A DNA stretch of 64,000 bases from Muribaculaceae bacterium (GTDB lineage Bacteria; Bacteroidota; Bacteroidia; Bacteroidales; Muribaculaceae). A program made the position numbers and the translations under genes. This document shows positions 51,221 to 60,892 of this stretch, piece after piece. Where the stretch lies: the NCBI GenBank assembly GCA_029058745.1, contig JAIDXM010000086.1, forward strand, positions 1 to 64,000, read 5' to 3'. Under the pieces are notes generated by a model, which saw only the letters and a list, made by a program, of their open reading frames with translations, was not told where the DNA came from and ran no database searches. Numbering within the stretch: position 1 is the stretch's first letter; each line of letters starts with the position of its first letter.

Positions 51221-53128
51221 ATGAATCAGGCTATAACGGAACTTTTAAGACAACGCGCACTCCTTTCATTGGAATACGAATCGGAGAAAACAGCATTCTC
51301 TCTTGCCTCAGAAAGAATAGGCATATCCCGGCTTGCAGAACGAGGCAATGCCTGGTGGCCTGTAAGATTTGGCCGTTGCTACTACAATTCCATCAACCAG
51401 AGAGTCGTCGAAATAATACGAGAAGAGGATACCGATGCCGACCACAATTTCGAATTCGGACGCCCAGTCGCATTCTTCACGATTGACCAACGCGACGGTG
51501 ACAAACCTGTGTTCCCTTTCACCGGCAGTGTAAGTTTCGTTGACGGCAACCGCATGGTGGCAACCATACCCGACGGAGCAGACATATCCAGACTTGCATC
51601 CGCAGAAACAGCCGGAGTCATGCTGTCGTTCGACGAGACATCCTACCGAGTGATGTTCGAGGCTCTCGACCATGCCATGAAAGCTAAAGGGAGATCTGCC
51701 GAGTTGCGCGATCTTTTCTATTCAAAGCGTAAAGCCGGGGAACTCTCATTCACCCCGATGCATTTCCCCTATCTCAACAAGACTCAGGAAGAGGCCGTGA
51801 ATAAGGTTTTGTATGCCAAGGATGTGGCGATAGTACACGGCCCTCCAGGCACAGGCAAGACCACAACCCTCGTAGAAGCCATCAACGAGACTCTGAGGAG
51901 GGAAAGCCAGGTGCTTGTATGTGCCCAAAGCAACATGGCAGTCGATTGGATTTCCGAGAAACTCGTTGACCGGGGAATCCATGTACTGCGTCTTGGAAAT
52001 CCATCCCGGGTGAACGACAAGATGCTGTCGTTCACCTATGAGCGACGGTTCGAATCACATCCGGCCTACCCCGACCTTTGGAGCTTACGCAAAGCCATCA
52101 GGGAGCTTCAGGGTGCGCGAAGACATGCCACAGAACAATGGCATCAGAAGATGGACCGTCTCAAAAGCCGCGCCACGGAACTGGAAATAAGAATCAACAA
52201 TGATCTCTTCAACACCGCCCACGTTATAGCCTCAACCCTCGTGGGGAGCGCAAGCCGGCTGCTTGAGGGGATGAGGTTCCCAACTCTGTTCATTGATGAA
52301 GGGGCACAAGCCCTTGAGGCGGCATGCTGGATTCCGATGAGACGCGCCGGACGAGTGATTCTCGCAGGCGACCACTGCCAGCTTCCGCCAACAGTGAAAT
52401 GTCATGAAGCCCTTAAAGGGGGACTCGGAAAATCATTGATGGAACGCCTCGTGGAAAACCATCCGGAATCTGTTTCACTGCTTGACACCCAATACCGTAT
52501 GAATGAGGAAATCATGAGGTTCTCAAGCGACTGTTTCTACAACGGTGCGATGAAAGCGGCTCCTGAAGTAAAGTTCCGGGGAATACTCGATTATGACACC
52601 CCTATCGAATGGATTGACACAGCAGAGACGAGCCTCGGCTACGACAACCCTGAAGAGCCGTCGTCAGAACCGGACATCTCTTTCCGGGAAACCCTGGCAG
52701 GAAACTCATTCGGTCGTCTCAACAAAGACGAGGCTATCCTCACCCTTCTCACTCTCCAGAAATATATTGAAAGGATAGGAAGACAACGGTTTCTCGACGA
52801 GAGAATAGACGTAGGGGTAATATCCCCTTACCGCGCACAAGTGCAATACCTAAGGAGACTGATTAAAAACACACCTTTTTTCCGTCAGTTCCGCAGTGCA
52901 ATTTCCATTGACACCGTCGATGGGTTTCAAGGACAGGAGCGTGATGTGATACTGATTTCACTGGTGAGAAGCAACGACAGTGGCAATATCGGATTCCTGC
53001 GCGACCTCAGGCGTATGAACGTGGCCATGACACGTGCCCGCATGAAGCTAATCATTATAGGGTCGGCCGCCACCCTCGCCAGGCATCCGTTCTATCGCCA
53101 ACTGCTCTCATATGTCAGGTCTTTATGA
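51221..53128 (+). CDS. SF1 Upf1/IGHMBP2-like DNA/RNA helicase
   Basis: 635 aa; VHGPPGTGKTTTLVEAI; IDEGAQALEAACWIP; DTVDGFQGQERDVILISLVRSN; RRMNVAMTRARMKLIIIG. Confidence 0.93.
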   Translation: MNQAITELLRQRALLSLEYESEKTAFSLASERIGISRLAERGNAWWPVRFGRCYYNSINQRVVEIIREEDTDADHNFEFGRPVAFFTIDQRDGDKPVFPFTGSVSFVDGNRMVATIPDGADISRLASAETAGVMLSFDETSYRVMFEALDHAMKAKGRSAELRDLFYSKRKAGELSFTPMHFPYLNKTQEEAVNKVLYAKDVAIVHGPPGTGKTTTLVEAINETLRRESQVLVCAQSNMAVDWISEKLVDRGIHVLRLGNPSRVNDKMLSFTYERRFESHPAYPDLWSLRKAIRELQGARRHATEQWHQKMDRLKSRATELEIRINNDLFNTAHVIASTLVGSASRLLEGMRFPTLFIDEGAQALEAACWIPMRRAGRVILAGDHCQLPPTVKCHEALKGGLGKSLMERLVENHPESVSLLDTQYRMNEEIMRFSSDCFYNGAMKAAPEVKFRGILDYDTPIEWIDTAETSLGYDNPEEPSSEPDISFRETLAGNSFGRLNKDEAILTLLTLQKYIERIGRQRFLDERIDVGVISPYRAQVQYLRRLIKNTPFFRQFRSAISIDTVDGFQGQERDVILISLVRSNDSGNIGFLRDLRRMNVAMTRARMKLIIIGSAATLARHPFYRQLLSYVRSL

Positions 53129-53199
53129 CATGATTATGTCCGAAAACATACACGCATCGGAACAAAACGTATTTTTATCACATTTTTACAAACAAATAC

Positions 53200-53230
53200 T
53201 TGCATATTCTTTCCTTTTTAAATAAATTTG
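53200..53230 (+). promoter_or_regulatory. Bacteroidetes-type promoter for the his operon
   Basis: TTG (53200-53202), 20 nt, TAAATTTG (53223-53230). Confidence 0.6.
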
Positions 53231-53324
53231 CAACAGAATGAACAGTGTTCAATTCACTCCGTTATAGTTTTTACAGGTCTTAAATCAGGTCCGGCAAATC
53301 ACGGGCCACAAAAACAATAAAACA

Positions 53325-54176
53325 ATGCTCACCATCGCCATACAAAACAAGGGGCGTCTCAACGAAGACACGGTTGCCCTGATGGCAGATGCCGGAATAT
53401 CAGCGTCTGCCAGCCATCGTAAACTAATTTCCGATGCAAAGGGTTTCCCACTTCATGTGCTTTATCTGCGCGATGACGACATACCGCAGGCTGTGGCCAT
53501 GGGTGTGGCCGACATCGGGATTGTCGGACTCAACGAAGTGCTGGAGAAGGAACAGGATGTCGATGTCCGCATGAAACTCGGATTCGGCGCCTGCCGCCTG
53601 TCGCTCGCAGTGCCAAACTCTATAGACTATACCGGCATCAAATGGTTTGAAGGGAAAAGAGTGGCAACTTCATATCCGGTAATATTACGTAACTTCTTCA
53701 GTGAAAACGGCATCCATGCGTTTGTGCATGAAATCGCGGGGTCTGTGGAAGTGGCTCCTGCCGTCGGTATGGCCGATGCGATTTTCGACATTGTCTCCTC
53801 CGGAGGAACGCTTATCCAAAACGGCCTTACGGAAGAGGAGACTGTGATACAATCAGAGGCTGTACTCATATCTCATCCTCATCTTCCAAGTGAGAAGGAG
53901 CAGGAAATAGAGAAACTCATGTTCCGGTTCCGTTCCACAATTGATAGCAAAGGGATGAAATATGTCCTGATGAACATTCCGAAATCTGCTGTCGAGAATG
54001 CCGTGGCCATACTTCCGGGCATGAAAAGCCCAACCATCATGCCTCTTGCCGACAATGACTGGGTTTCGCTACATGTAGTGCTTCATGAGGATGACCTTTG
54101 GGAGAAAATCGAACAACTCAAAAACATTGGAGCCTCCGACATACTCGTCCTGGCTCTTGAAAACGTGATAAGATGA
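53325..54176 (+). CDS. hisG: ATP phosphoribosyltransferase
   Basis: 283 aa; MLTIAIQNKGRLNEDTVALMADAGI...; DIVSSGGTLIQNGL. Confidence 0.97.
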   Translation: MLTIAIQNKGRLNEDTVALMADAGISASASHRKLISDAKGFPLHVLYLRDDDIPQAVAMGVADIGIVGLNEVLEKEQDVDVRMKLGFGACRLSLAVPNSIDYTGIKWFEGKRVATSYPVILRNFFSENGIHAFVHEIAGSVEVAPAVGMADAIFDIVSSGGTLIQNGLTEEETVIQSEAVLISHPHLPSEKEQEIEKLMFRFRSTIDSKGMKYVLMNIPKSAVENAVAILPGMKSPTIMPLADNDWVSLHVVLHEDDLWEKIEQLKNIGASDILVLALENVIR

Positions 54177-55453
54177 TTGAGATTATCGACAATCCTCCAA
54201 GACAGTCCTGGCACGCCCTCTGCGAACGCAACGTCCCCGATGATCTGAAAATCCAACAGGCTGTAGAGGAAATCATCGCAAATGTGCGGGAGAGAGGGGA
54301 TGCGGCCTTATTGGAATATGCCGCAAAGTTCGACGGATTCAGCGGGGATTCGCTGATTGTCAGCGATAGGGAAATCGACACGGCCGCCGGATTGGTAAGA
54401 CCGGAAGTGGCCTCCGCAATAGAGAAAGCGGCCGACAACATCCGTAAATTTCATGAGGCGCAGATGCCAACCCCTGTAGATGTCGAGACCGCACCGGGAG
54501 TGAGATGCCTTCAACGTGCCGTCCCGATACAGCGCGTAGGACTATACATCCCGGGCGGACGGGCGCCACTTTTCTCCACTGTGCTGATGCTGGCTATCCC
54601 GGCAATAACAGCCGGATGCCGCGAAGTGATACTTTGCACCCCGGAGAATGGGATGACCGGCATCGCGCCTGAAATTTTATTCGCCGCCCGCCTGTGTGGC
54701 ATACACAAAGTGTTCAGAATAGGTGGCGCACAAGCGATTGCCGCCATGGCTTTCGGCACCCAGTCAATTCCGGCTGTTGATAAGATTTTCGGTCCAGGCA
54801 ACCGTTTTGTCACCAAAGCCAAACAGATGGTGAGCCGCCACACCGCCATCGACATGCCGGCAGGACCCAGTGAGGTGATGGTACTCGCCGACAGCTCGGC
54901 GAATCCGGAATTCGTGGCCGCCGACATGCTGTCGCAGGCGGAACACGGACCTGACAGCCAGGCCATCGCCGTTTGCGATTCCAGGCATCTCGCGGAAAGC
55001 ATCGCAAGAGAGGTGGAACTTCTCGCGTCCTCCCTTCCGCGCAGGGAATCCATCGACGGTTCCCTGTCACACAGTCGCATAATAATAATGGACGACACGG
55101 CAGACATGGTGGATTTCGCCAACGAATATGCGGCGGAACATCTAATCATATCCATGCGCGAACCATGGGAAAAAGCGTCCGCCATAACTGCGGCGGGAAG
55201 CGTGTTCATCGGCAATTATTCTCCAGAAAGCGCAGGCGACTATGCGTCCGGCACCAACCACACACTGCCGACTTCCTCATGGGCACGCTCTTTCAGCGGT
55301 GTCAACATTGACAGTTTCATGCATAAGATTACCTATCAGGAGCTGACCAGGGAAGGACTCTCTCTGCTGTCGCCTGTAATCACAGCCATGGCACATGCCG
55401 AAGGGCTCGACGCGCATGCATTGGCTGTTGATGTCAGGCTCCGACCACAATGA
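54173..55453 (+). CDS. hisD: Histidinol dehydrogenase
   Basis: 426 aa; VGLYIPGGRAPLFSTVLMLAIPA; DMPAGPSEVMVLADSSANPEFVAADMLSQAEHGPDS. Confidence 0.97.
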   Translation: MIEIIDNPPRQSWHALCERNVPDDLKIQQAVEEIIANVRERGDAALLEYAAKFDGFSGDSLIVSDREIDTAAGLVRPEVASAIEKAADNIRKFHEAQMPTPVDVETAPGVRCLQRAVPIQRVGLYIPGGRAPLFSTVLMLAIPAITAGCREVILCTPENGMTGIAPEILFAARLCGIHKVFRIGGAQAIAAMAFGTQSIPAVDKIFGPGNRFVTKAKQMVSRHTAIDMPAGPSEVMVLADSSANPEFVAADMLSQAEHGPDSQAIAVCDSRHLAESIAREVELLASSLPRRESIDGSLSHSRIIIMDDTADMVDFANEYAAEHLIISMREPWEKASAITAAGSVFIGNYSPESAGDYASGTNHTLPTSSWARSFSGVNIDSFMHKITYQELTREGLSLLSPVITAMAHAEGLDAHALAVDVRLRPQ

Positions 55454-55466
55454 CAACCAGACAAAA

Positions 55467-56498
55467 ATGAATATTTCTCAACTTATACGTAAAAACATCC
55501 GGGCTCTAAAGCCATACTCCACAGCCCGCGACGAATTCAAGGGGGGAGACATTTCCGTGTGGCTCGATGCCAACGAATCGCCATATCCCAACGGGGTCAA
55601 CAGATACCCTGACCCCCATCAGAAGAGGGTGAAACGTCTCATCGCATCTCTCTTCGGGGTGGCTCCGGAGGCTATATTCCTGGGTGGAGCGGGGAGCGAT
55701 GAGGCAATCGACATCACCTTCCGCATATTCTGCGAACCCGGAAATGACAATGTCGTGGCGATAACCCCAAGCTATGGGGTATATAAGGTGGCGGCAGACA
55801 TCAATGACGTGGAGATAAGAGAAGTGGAACTAAACAGCGACTTCTCGCTCCCTGTAGCCCGTATGCTCGAAGCCTCCGACTCCCACACCAAACTCATATG
55901 GATATGCAGCCCCAACAACCCCACAGGAAACGCATTCCCGAAAGAGGAGGTTCTGAAACTTTCCGAATCATTCCACGGGATTGTTGTAGTTGACGAGGCA
56001 TATGCCGACTTCTCCGGAGAAGGCTCCCTCCTCCCCGAGATTCAATCCCATCCCAACATCATAGTCCTGCGCACATTCTCTAAAGCATGGGGATTGGCAG
56101 GGATGCGTTGCGGAATGGCATTTGCCGTGCCTGAAATCACTGAATACTATAACCGTGTGAAATATCCATATAACATGAGCTCCCTGATTCAGGAGGAACT
56201 CGCAAGAAGAATCGTCGAAGGCACGGGTAATCACATAGAGGAGATAATCCGCGAGAGGGAACATATGGCCAGCAAGCTCTCTGAGGCAGCCTGCGTGGAG
56301 AAAGTGTATCCTTCCGACGCTAATTTCCTGCTTGTGAAAGTATCAGACGCTGATGCCATTTATGATTATCTTATAGCCAATGGAGTCATCGTGAGAAACC
56401 GCTCACGGATGCCGCTATGCGATGGAACCCTGAGAATCACAATCGGCACTCCGGAGGAAAACGCAAAAACCCTTACCCTTTTAAACAACTACCGATAG
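55467..56498 (+). CDS. hisC: Histidinol-phosphate aminotransferase
   Basis: NISQLIRKNIRALKPYSTARDEFKGGDISVWLDANESPYPNGVNRYPDP; TFSKAWGLAGMRCGMAF. Confidence 0.96.
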   Translation: MNISQLIRKNIRALKPYSTARDEFKGGDISVWLDANESPYPNGVNRYPDPHQKRVKRLIASLFGVAPEAIFLGGAGSDEAIDITFRIFCEPGNDNVVAITPSYGVYKVAADINDVEIREVELNSDFSLPVARMLEASDSHTKLIWICSPNNPTGNAFPKEEVLKLSESFHGIVVVDEAYADFSGEGSLLPEIQSHPNIIVLRTFSKAWGLAGMRCGMAFAVPEITEYYNRVKYPYNMSSLIQEELARRIVEGTGNHIEEIIREREHMASKLSEAACVEKVYPSDANFLLVKVSDADAIYDYLIANGVIVRNRSRMPLCDGTLRITIGTPEENAKTLTLLNNYR

Positions 56499-57608
56499 AT
56501 GGGAAATCTGAAGAAAGCGATATTCATCGACCGCGACGGCACAATCATCAAGGAACCTGCCGACGAGCAAATAGACTCCCTGGAGAAACTGGAATTTGTA
56601 CCCGGAGTCATTTCTGCGCTCCGCTCTTTGGCGGGGAAAGGGTATGAGCTTGTGATGGTGTCGAACCAAGATGGGCTCGGCACGCCTTCTTTCCCTTGGG
56701 AGACTTTCTATCCGGCACACGAGAAAATGCTCTCTACCCTTGCCGGGGAAGGAATCACCTTCGACGCGCAGCTAATTGACCGCAGCTTCCCGCATGAGAA
56801 CCTTCCTACCCGGAAACCCGCCACCGGGATGCTATCCGCATACATGGACGGCAGCTACGATCTCGCGTCTTCCTTCGTCATTGGCGACCGGCTCACCGAC
56901 ATCATGCTTGCGAAAAACCTCGGAGCCAAGGGAATTCTCATCTCTGAGACCGAGGGTAGCCAACTTCCGGAAGGGTGTGTGCTCGCCTCAACCGACTGGC
57001 AGGAGATTGCCAGCCACATTCTCTCGCAGGGACGTTCTGCGGTGATGGACAGAATCACTTCGGAAACCAAGATACATGTGGAGATTGACCTTGACGGCAA
57101 CGCCTACTCTGAAATCGATACCGGCCTTAAATTTTTCGACCACATGCTATGGCAGATTCCTCACCACGCGGGAATATCGGCCGTAGTGAGATGCGAGGGC
57201 GACCTTGAGGTTGACGAACACCACACGATGGAGGACGTCGCTATCACACTTGGAGAAGCCATCGCAAGGGCACTCGGTGACAAACGTGGGATAGACAGGT
57301 ATGGCTTCGTGCTGCCTATGGATGAAAGCCGCGCATTAGCTCTCATCGATTTCGGAGGCCGGATAGAATTCCAATGGGACGTGACCTTCACACGCGAATA
57401 TGTGGGCGACACCCCTACAGAAATGTTCCGCCATTTCTTCCAATCGCTGTGCCATGCCATGAGATGCAATCTTCACATCGAAGCCAAAGGGGAAAACAAT
57501 CACCACCTGATCGAAGGGGTCTTCAAGGCGTTCGCCCGGGCCCTGCGCATGGCGATACACAGGAATCCTTTCAACTATGACCTCCCGACAAGCAAGGGAG
57601 TGCTGTAA
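56499..57608 (+). CDS. hisB: Bifunctional histidinol-phosphatase / imidazoleglycerol-phosphate dehydratase
   Basis: HAD N-terminal domain (AIFIDRDGTIIKEP) plus IGPD domain (FFDHMLWQIPHHAGI, EVDEHHTMEDVAI). Confidence 0.97.
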   Translation: MGNLKKAIFIDRDGTIIKEPADEQIDSLEKLEFVPGVISALRSLAGKGYELVMVSNQDGLGTPSFPWETFYPAHEKMLSTLAGEGITFDAQLIDRSFPHENLPTRKPATGMLSAYMDGSYDLASSFVIGDRLTDIMLAKNLGAKGILISETEGSQLPEGCVLASTDWQEIASHILSQGRSAVMDRITSETKIHVEIDLDGNAYSEIDTGLKFFDHMLWQIPHHAGISAVVRCEGDLEVDEHHTMEDVAITLGEAIARALGDKRGIDRYGFVLPMDESRALALIDFGGRIEFQWDVTFTREYVGDTPTEMFRHFFQSLCHAMRCNLHIEAKGENNHHLIEGVFKAFARALRMAIHRNPFNYDLPTSKGVL

Positions 57609-57619
57609 TCAAGCAAATT

Positions 57620-58204
57620 ATGATAGCGATAATAGACTACAATATGGGCAACATCCGCTCTCTCGGCAACGCTCTCGCACGCCTGGGCGCGGAATGGACA
57701 CTTACTTCCGACCCTGCCATAATCGAACGTGCAAGCCATGTGATTCTCCCCGGTGTGGGCAACGCCGCACAGGCTATGGACAACCTCAAACGGCTGAACC
57801 TTCCGGAGACTATCTGGAAACTGCGACATCCCGTGCTCGGAATTTGCGTCGGTATGCAGGTGATGTGCCGCACATCAGAAGAGGGAAACGCGGAATGCAT
57901 GGGTATTTTCGACGCTCACGTGAAAAGATTCAGGGAACAGCAGGGTATCAAAGTGCCTCATATGGGATGGAGCAGACTGTCAAATCTCGAAAGCAAACTA
58001 TTCAAAGGAATCGACAGCGATGAATCCGTTTACTTTGTCCACAGCTATTATGCCCCTCTATGCCCTGACACCATAGCCACAGCGCGTCATCCGGAGATGT
58101 TCTCGGCCGCCCTTAAATATGAGAATTTCTACGGTACACAGTTCCATCCGGAAAAAAGCGGAGACGTAGGCCACCGTATCCTCGAGAATTTTCTACACAT
58201 CTGA
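57620..58204 (+). CDS. hisH: Imidazole glycerol phosphate synthase subunit HisH
   Basis: 194 aa; MIAIIDYNMGNIRSLGNAL; PVLGICVGMQVM; FYGTQFHPEKS. Confidence 0.96.
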   Translation: MIAIIDYNMGNIRSLGNALARLGAEWTLTSDPAIIERASHVILPGVGNAAQAMDNLKRLNLPETIWKLRHPVLGICVGMQVMCRTSEEGNAECMGIFDAHVKRFREQQGIKVPHMGWSRLSNLESKLFKGIDSDESVYFVHSYYAPLCPDTIATARHPEMFSAALKYENFYGTQFHPEKSGDVGHRILENFLHI

Positions 58205-58299
58205 CACTTGTCAATCTGATGTCCAAAGCAAGCATGTCCCATTCTTGACATAGGCCAACTTGCAACGGGTGTCCACATTTATTTTCCATCCCAGCAAAT

Positions 58300-59031
58300 A
58301 TGATCCAGATAATCCCTGCCATCGACATAATCGACGGAAAATGCGTAAGACTCTCCCAAGGTGACTATAACCGCCTCACAACCTACACCCCCACCCCTGC
58401 CGACATGGCAAAGGCATACGCCGATGCGGGCGTAACACGTCTTCATCTCGTTGACCTTGACGGAGCCAAAGCCGGACATCCTTGCAATCTGCCCGCTCTC
58501 GAAGAAATAGCTTCGCTCGGACTTATCGACATCGAATGGGGAGGGGGCATAAAAGACAGAAATGGACTTGAAAACGTGCTTGACGCAGGTGCCGGACATG
58601 CCATAATCGGCAGCCTCGCCGTAAGGCAACCAGAAATAATGGAGGAATGGCTGGAGGAGTTTGGTGGCGACAAAATCATCCTCGGAGCTGACCTCAGGGA
58701 TGGCAGAGTCTCAGTAGGCGGTTGGCTGGAAGATTCATCACTCACTATCCACGACCTCATGGAGCGTTTCCTACCCCACGGTCTCACGGAAGTAATAACC
58801 ACCGACATCTCGAAAGACGGCATGCTGTCCGGACCTTCCACTGACTTGTATATTGGCCTCACTAAGCGTTATCCCGGCGTGACGTTCACCGTCTCCGGCG
58901 GAATCTCCTCTATGGAAGACATCTACGAGCTCGACCGTCTCGACCTCTCTCGCGTCATTGTCGGAAAAGCGATATATGAAGGGAGAATCACTCTCAGAGA
59001 GATTACTGATTTCATCAGCGACCGCACCTAA
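58300..59031 (+). CDS. hisA: ProFAR isomerase
   Basis: 243 aa; MIQIIPAIDIIDGKCVRLSQGDY; DIEWGGGIKDRNGLENVLDAGAGHAIIGSLAV. Confidence 0.96.
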   Translation: MIQIIPAIDIIDGKCVRLSQGDYNRLTTYTPTPADMAKAYADAGVTRLHLVDLDGAKAGHPCNLPALEEIASLGLIDIEWGGGIKDRNGLENVLDAGAGHAIIGSLAVRQPEIMEEWLEEFGGDKIILGADLRDGRVSVGGWLEDSSLTIHDLMERFLPHGLTEVITTDISKDGMLSGPSTDLYIGLTKRYPGVTFTVSGGISSMEDIYELDRLDLSRVIVGKAIYEGRITLREITDFISDRT

Positions 59032-60680
59032 TCGCGAAACGGTTCTCCATCCACATAACGCACATGGGGAATAAACTCAGGCGACAATACGTCACGGGTG
59101 GCGTCATACATCCTATAAGAGGAGCCTGTCAAGGTGAGCATCATATTGATGAGTCCGGATGTCGAGAACGGCAGTTTCTCCGCAGCCCTGAGTCTGCCAG
59201 CCATATCCGGATTATCCTCCCTATATGCCTTATTGGCGTAGATAAAGAAAGGAACTCTGACGAATTTAGGGTCTCTTCCTTGAAAATCGCGGTCGTCATA
59301 GACGTTTTCACCATGGTCTGACAAATAAACCATAACAGACGGATCTTGCAGGCGGGATAATTCTTTCACAACCTCACCGAGAATGCTGTCCGTGTAGGCT
59401 ATGGAATTATCGTATTCCGCCACTTTCTGTGCTTTCCCTGCGTCAAGCCAACTCCTTTTTGAAGTCTTCTTCAAAACATCGGATGCCGAGAACCGAGCCA
59501 TGTCTTTCGGATAACGTTCGTTATAAGCAATGTGTGAGCCCATAAGATGCAGGCAAATGAAACGTAGGGAATCTCCGCCCGCCAAACTTTTTCTAAATTC
59601 AGGCAACAAAACTTCGTCGTAACGGTCAGTGAGATGGTCTTCCGAATCAACGCTCCCAAGATACCCCACCTCATCGGCATCCGATGAAAGAATGCCGGAA
59701 AGGTTCGACCAGTCGCCTGTCCGCTCCTGATTGGAAAGCCACGTCGTGGAATATCCGTAAGCCTTTAACAGATTCATGACCGTAGGATATTCATACCATT
59801 CACCTTGTCCAGGCTCACAATTCATAAAGGAAAGTATGCGTGGCAGATTCTCTGCAGTGCTGGTAGATGAAGCCACTGCGTCATTGAAAACAAACAAAGA
59901 ATCGCGACGGGAATCCATCGCAGGAGTGGTAGGCAAAGGGTAGCCGTAAAGTGAAAGATGGTCGCGCGATGCCGACTCTCCTATTATAAGTATCATATTT
60001 TCCGCCAGACGCCGGGATATGGCGCTATCCCGATAAGGGAGCGGACGTCGTTTTGATGAAAGGTCGCGAATCATGGAGGTGCTTTTGACCACACTTCTGA
60101 CGGCCACGGCGCTACGTGCAATCATGAGATGGTTCGTTTTTCCCCATCTTGCAGTGGCCGCAAACCATATGATATATACCATCCCCGACAAACAGAAAAC
60201 CCATATTGCATTCCAGAACCATCGCTTGGGAATCACCGGGAGGACAAACCACGCCGCAACAAAAATGCATACTTCCAAAAGAATCTGCCATGAAAACAGC
60301 AACGAGAATATATTCCCAATCATTCCGGGTAAAAACTGGCGAACCTCTTCGCTGTTAGTTTCATATAATATTGTGACGAGCTTCCGCGACACTCCGAATC
60401 CATATAAAGAATACGACACTGCATTCGCGATACTTAACAGAATGAAAATCGACACCAATGCCCAGCCTATACAATACAATATGCGATGTTTACGCACCAA
60501 ACCAAGCAGCAGTGTTATCACGGTCGCTTTCAAGACAGCGTAACCCCTCACACCCCACTCGACCCAGAACCCCATGTCATGGGCGGCATAATAGCCTGAA
60601 ATATCCATGACGGAAAATGCCGACGCCACCAGAAGCACAAGCCATACGCGCCGCGATATTTCCATATTCTTTAAATCCAT
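59028..60680 (-). CDS. EptA-like phosphoethanolamine transferase / sulfatase-fold membrane protein
   Basis: 550 aa; N-terminal TM segments; LIIGESASRDHLSLYGYPLPTTP; SSTSTAENLPRILSF; YLSDHGENVYD. Confidence 0.9.
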   Translation of the reverse strand: MDLKNMEISRRVWLVLLVASAFSVMDISGYYAAHDMGFWVEWGVRGYAVLKATVITLLLGLVRKHRILYCIGWALVSIFILLSIANAVSYSLYGFGVSRKLVTILYETNSEEVRQFLPGMIGNIFSLLFSWQILLEVCIFVAAWFVLPVIPKRWFWNAIWVFCLSGMVYIIWFAATARWGKTNHLMIARSAVAVRSVVKSTSMIRDLSSKRRPLPYRDSAISRRLAENMILIIGESASRDHLSLYGYPLPTTPAMDSRRDSLFVFNDAVASSTSTAENLPRILSFMNCEPGQGEWYEYPTVMNLLKAYGYSTTWLSNQERTGDWSNLSGILSSDADEVGYLGSVDSEDHLTDRYDEVLLPEFRKSLAGGDSLRFICLHLMGSHIAYNERYPKDMARFSASDVLKKTSKRSWLDAGKAQKVAEYDNSIAYTDSILGEVVKELSRLQDPSVMVYLSDHGENVYDDRDFQGRDPKFVRVPFFIYANKAYREDNPDMAGRLRAAEKLPFSTSGLINMMLTLTGSSYRMYDATRDVLSPEFIPHVRYVDGEPFRD

Positions 60681-60892
60681 ACTGCAAAAATAATACTTTT
60701 ACATCACATTTCTTTGTTCCCGCCCCTAATAACGTTAAGAGCGCGCTCTTAAACAGACACGACTCCGGACCTTGCCTGCGATTAGACGGAAACATAGTAA
60801 CCAAGCCTCGAACTTTGATATAAAAGCAATGAGGCTGCGCCGAATTGATTTCACGGCGCAGCCTCAATGCATGCTATCTGAATATGTTTTTT

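Noticed and set aside
53231-53324. Classical histidine attenuator
   Set aside because: The only leader ORF seen contains no His codons and no clear terminator/antiterminator pair was found by eye.
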